A stretch of 64,000 nt of DNA from Sphaerochaeta globosa str. Buddy (GTDB lineage Bacteria > Spirochaetota > Spirochaetia > Sphaerochaetales > Sphaerochaetaceae), in contig NC_015152.1 of assembly GCF_000190435.1 (NCBI RefSeq), forward strand, positions 1,246,458 to 1,310,457, read 5' to 3'. Each line of letters starts with the position of its first letter. The stretch's first letter is position 1. Both the position numbers and the translations under genes were made by a program. The notes below the pieces were generated by a model, which was given only the letters and a program-made list of their open reading frames with translations, made no database searches and was not told the DNA's origin. Shown here one piece after another: positions 61,498-64,000 of this stretch.

Positions 61498-62916
61498 TCA
61501 GATACCCAATATGGAGGGTAAAAAGAGTGAAAATGCTGGAATATAGGTAATAATCATCAGACAGGCAAGCATCACTACAAACATACCCAACATGGCTTTG
61601 CTGGTTTTCTCAATACTGGTTTTCCCGACCGCACAGCCGACAAAGAGGGCGCTGCCTACCGGCGGAGTGCATAAGCCGACTGCTAAGTTGAAGATGAGCA
61701 TGATGCCGAAATGGATCGGGTTCATCCCGATTACCTCATTGGTGACAATCGGCAGGAGAATCGGAGTCATAATCATAATCAAGGGAGCCATGTCCATGAA
61801 GCAACCAAGGACGAGCAGCAACACGTTGATGATCAGCAGCAATACATATTTATTGTCAGTAATGGAGACCAACGTACGGGTGATAAGATCGGGGATCCTC
61901 AGGTCGGTCATCATATAGCTGAACGCTTTCGCCGTTGCAATCAACGTCAATACAATTGCCAGCGTCTTGAGGGTGTTCTTCAGGATGTGCCCGAAATCAC
62001 GAAGCCTTGCGGTTCTGAAGATGAAATAGGTAAGAATGAATGTATAAAGGCATGCAATGGCTGCACTTTCGGTTGCGGTGAAAACTCCGGTGGCAACTCC
62101 GCCCATGATAATGACAATGGTCATCATCGGCAGGATTGCATTAAGCAGAATCTGGATGCATTTGCCCATTTCCAGCGTAAAAAGTGGAGTTGAAATGATC
62201 AAGAACGTTTCGGCTTTCTTGGTGTACCTCCATTTTTTGTCCATTGTATTACTGAATTTGAGCCAGCGTACACTATCACCTTTACCGATTCGCATCCCCT
62301 CGGGAAAGCGATAGTGGTTGCGAAACAGGAAGCAATAGAGCAAGAGACTCAGCCCAAGGAATATTCCGGGAATGGCACCACCGATGAACATACGGGCAAT
62401 CGAGATACCTCCCCCGGCAGCAAGGGCATAAATGACCATGTTATGGCTTGGCGGTATGAGTACTCCTTGACAGGACGTGACGACAGTAAGGCCGACGGAG
62501 AACTCGGGGCTGTACCCCTGTTTTACCATCAAGGGAACTACCACAGACCCTAAGGAGGAGACGTCGGCGACCGCCGATCCACTGATACCTCCGAAGAACA
62601 TCGAGTCGACGCAGTTCACATACGCCAGTCCGCCCTTGAAGCGGCCGACCACGAGATTTGCCAAATCGATGATTTTGTCCGACACCTTGCCGGCCGACAT
62701 GATTTCACCCATCAGAATGAAAAAGGGGATTGCAAGCAAGGTAAAGTTGTTCACTCCATCAATCATCATCCGGACCATGACGGTGAAATTGGTCCCGCTG
62801 ATGAAAGCAGAGCACAAGGTGGAGATAAGCAAGGCGAATGTTACCGGGACTTTTACAAACATCAGTACAAAAAAACCACCCAGTAAAACAATGGTTGAAA
62901 GTAGTGTTGCATCCAT
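61498..62916 (-). CDS. TRAP transporter large permease DctM
   Basis: 472-residue membrane protein of the TRAP-T DctM family; the usual length is about 425. Conserved parts are IPFFILMGEIMSAG, FGGISGSAVADVSSLGS, IPPSHNMVIYA and NLAVGLCTPPVGSALFVGC. The extra length is an insert near residues 210-265 (KGDSVRWLKFSNTMDKKWRYTK), charged and outside the membrane. Sodium-driven uptake of an organic acid is usual. The ATG overlaps the dctQ stop by one base (TGATG). Confidence 0.93.
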   Translation of the reverse strand: MDATLLSTIVLLGGFFVLMFVKVPVTFALLISTLCSAFISGTNFTVMVRMMIDGVNNFTLLAIPFFILMGEIMSAGKVSDKIIDLANLVVGRFKGGLAYVNCVDSMFFGGISGSAVADVSSLGSVVVPLMVKQGYSPEFSVGLTVVTSCQGVLIPPSHNMVIYALAAGGGISIARMFIGGAIPGIFLGLSLLLYCFLFRNHYRFPEGMRIGKGDSVRWLKFSNTMDKKWRYTKKAETFLIISTPLFTLEMGKCIQILLNAILPMMTIVIIMGGVATGVFTATESAAIACLYTFILTYFIFRTARLRDFGHILKNTLKTLAIVLTLIATAKAFSYMMTDLRIPDLITRTLVSITDNKYVLLLIINVLLLVLGCFMDMAPLIMIMTPILLPIVTNEVIGMNPIHFGIMLIFNLAVGLCTPPVGSALFVGCAVGKTSIEKTSKAMLGMFVVMLACLMIITYIPAFSLFLPSILGI

Positions 62917-63584
62917 CACGACCTTCCTTCCGAAACATTTTCATGTTGCTGTTTTACAATTTTCGTGTAGTCCACTTCTTTCTCGGAATACAAAAGTTCT
63001 TCCCGATCTAGGATTCCTGTCAAAAACAGCAATGAGTCGAAGGTCATGACAAACCCGGCAAGCGGAGCGGGAATATATTGGATGAATGTAGGCCAACCAG
63101 TCATCGGAAGGGTTCCAGGCAGACTCATCAAACGTTTTGTATACTGCCATCCATAGACAAGCAGGAACAAGCCACAAAGGAGAATGCAGACATCGGTGAA
63201 AATCACTAGGGCTTTCCGTACCCAGGAGCCTTCTTTGCAGGAGTTGTATAGGATATTTACAGAAATATGCATATGGTCGCGTACTCCGATGGCACACGCG
63301 AGGAAGGCGAACAGCGTGACGAGCAATCGGGGAACTTCCTCCGCCCAGCCGATGCCTGTATTGAACACATACCGCAGGACAACAGTAAGTATTACCAGTA
63401 CCACCATCAATGCCAGTGCGACTTGGGCAATATACAGAATTAGCTTATGGGTCCAGTGATTGAGGGTTCGTAGCAGTTCAGGAATCAAATGCAGCCCTTT
63501 ATGGTCCGCAACATCAACAATCAAATGGTTCGAGACCAGATAGGAACGAACCTTTGATGAGTAAGGTGATTTAGTTTCTCTCAT
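62916..63584 (-). CDS. TRAP transporter small permease DctQ
   Basis: 222-residue four-helix membrane protein. ALALMVVLVILTVVLRYVFNTGIGWAEEVPRLL with the conserved WAEE motif is the DctQ signature. The N-terminal 45 residues are a hydrophilic extension. Start at 63584 has GAGGG upstream; further in-frame codons lie in the intergenic hairpin zone. The gene is separated from the dctP gene by about 75 nt containing a stable hairpin. Confidence 0.88.
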   Translation of the reverse strand: MRETKSPYSSKVRSYLVSNHLIVDVADHKGLHLIPELLRTLNHWTHKLILYIAQVALALMVVLVILTVVLRYVFNTGIGWAEEVPRLLVTLFAFLACAIGVRDHMHISVNILYNSCKEGSWVRKALVIFTDVCILLCGLFLLVYGWQYTKRLMSLPGTLPMTGWPTFIQYIPAPLAGFVMTFDSLLFLTGILDREELLYSEKEVDYTKIVKQQHENVSEGRS

Positions 63585-63616
63585 GGACAAGCCCTCACGC
63601 TGTGGGGTATTGCATT

Positions 63617-63637
63617 GGGGGGACATTTCGTCCCCCC
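63617..63637 (-). promoter_or_regulatory. intercistronic hairpin between dctP and dctQ
   Basis: GGGGGGAC-ATTTC-GTCCCCCC, 8-bp perfect stem. The minus strand continues AATGCAATACC with no T-run, so it is likely a transcript-stabilising or processing hairpin that lets the binding protein be made in excess. Confidence 0.55.
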
Positions 63638-63659
63638 ATGGTTGTGAAACAGACAAGGC

Positions 63660-64000
63660 TTACTTGAACTGCTTGCCGATTTCCTTGATCTTATTGATGG
63701 TATCAGTGTACGCAGAGCCAAACTCTTGGTACAGCGGAGCCATTTTGCTCTGGAATTCAGCAAAAGCCTCGGGTGAGAGGGAAATGACCGTAGTACCGGC
63801 AGCGCGGACAATCTGCTCCGAGGAAGCCTCTTTCTTGGCCCATTCGGAAATCTCAAATTCCTGGGTCTCTTTAGCAACTTGCTTGATGATCGCCAAGTCT
63901 TCCTTGCTGACCTTTTTCAACGCTTCTACCGAGCCAAGCAGAATTTCTGGAACACGGGTATGCTGGTCAAGAATGTAGTACTTGGCCGCTTCGTAGTCGC
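63660..64000 (-). CDS. TRAP transporter binding protein DctP, C-terminal part (runs off window)
   Basis: The last ~113 residues of a TRAP periplasmic substrate-binding protein. The frame is open to base 64000 (DYEAAKYYILDQHTRVPEILLGS...), so the start lies outside. The segment LAIIKQVAKETQEFEISEWAKKEASSEQIVRAAG and the final FQSKMAPLYQEFGSAYTDTINKI match the C-terminal lobe of DctP proteins. It is the first gene of the dctP-dctQ-dctM operon. Substrate not deducible from this part. Confidence 0.88.
   Translation of the reverse strand, partial: DYEAAKYYILDQHTRVPEILLGSVEALKKVSKEDLAIIKQVAKETQEFEISEWAKKEASSEQIVRAAGTTVISLSPEAFAEFQSKMAPLYQEFGSAYTDTINKIKEIGKQFK

Overview
The window looks like the chromosome of a free-living or gut fermentative spirochaete, most likely Sphaerochaeta or a close relative. 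This is an inference from gene content and composition; there is no 16S rRNA gene here. It is dense, moderate-GC bacterial DNA carrying a type III glutamine synthetase, GH1 and GH13 glycosidases, a TRAP transporter, and standard ribosomal and isoprenoid/phospholipid clusters. No tRNA, rRNA, CRISPR array or intact insertion sequence was seen.

Layout. 1-9.8 kb: an arsenic-type operon (permease, small thioredoxin, arsenate reductase), EamA and MFS transporters, typA, xth, asnA, a HAD hydrolase and a GH1 beta-glucosidase. 9.8-12.3 kb: a very AT-rich island whose only genes are a ParA ATPase and an 84-residue ribbon-helix-helix-like partner. 12.3-16 kb: a GH13 glucosidase and glnN. 16.1-20.9 kb: three paralogous exported proteins of unknown function; between the second and third lies a decayed copy of the 3' end of the neighbouring uvrD/rep gene, left by a tandem duplication. 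20.9-31.6 kb: helicase, ferredoxin-domain protein, rRNA methyltransferase, CcdA plus TlpA-like pair, hemolysin III-like protein, and an amino-acid ABC transporter with two binding proteins. 31.6-38 kb: MFS protein, then aconitase and isocitrate dehydrogenase converging on a HAD phosphatase and citrate synthase, which together form the oxidative branch from citrate to 2-oxoglutarate. 38-50 kb: SmtB-like regulator, guanine deaminase, argG, ABC exporter, HflKC, metG, FemAB-like transferase, murD. 50.5-55 kb: a 29-residue basic ribosome-associated protein, then rpsF-ssb-rpsR-DUF2232-rplI-dnaB. 55-61.4 kb (minus strand): rpsB-tsf, then frr-uppS-cdsA-dxr-rseP. 61.5-64 kb: a TRAP dctP-dctQ-dctM operon cut by the window edge.

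Working together. Citrate synthase, aconitase and an isocitrate dehydrogenase with NAD-type cofactor residues would supply 2-oxoglutarate for glutamate; glnN, asnA and argG use nitrogen downstream. Three promoters of the amino-acid ABC locus and the argG promoter carry matching 14-bp TGNAT-N4-ATNCA inverted repeats at a fixed offset from the -35 box. This points to a shared ArgR-type regulon and suggests that the transporter carries arginine.

Regulatory style. At least seven genes have a good sigma70-like promoter whose -10 element lies only 5-7 nt before the start codon and have no usable ribosome binding site, so leaderless mRNAs appear common in this genome. Two of these promoters sit in divergent pairs with overlapping -35 boxes.
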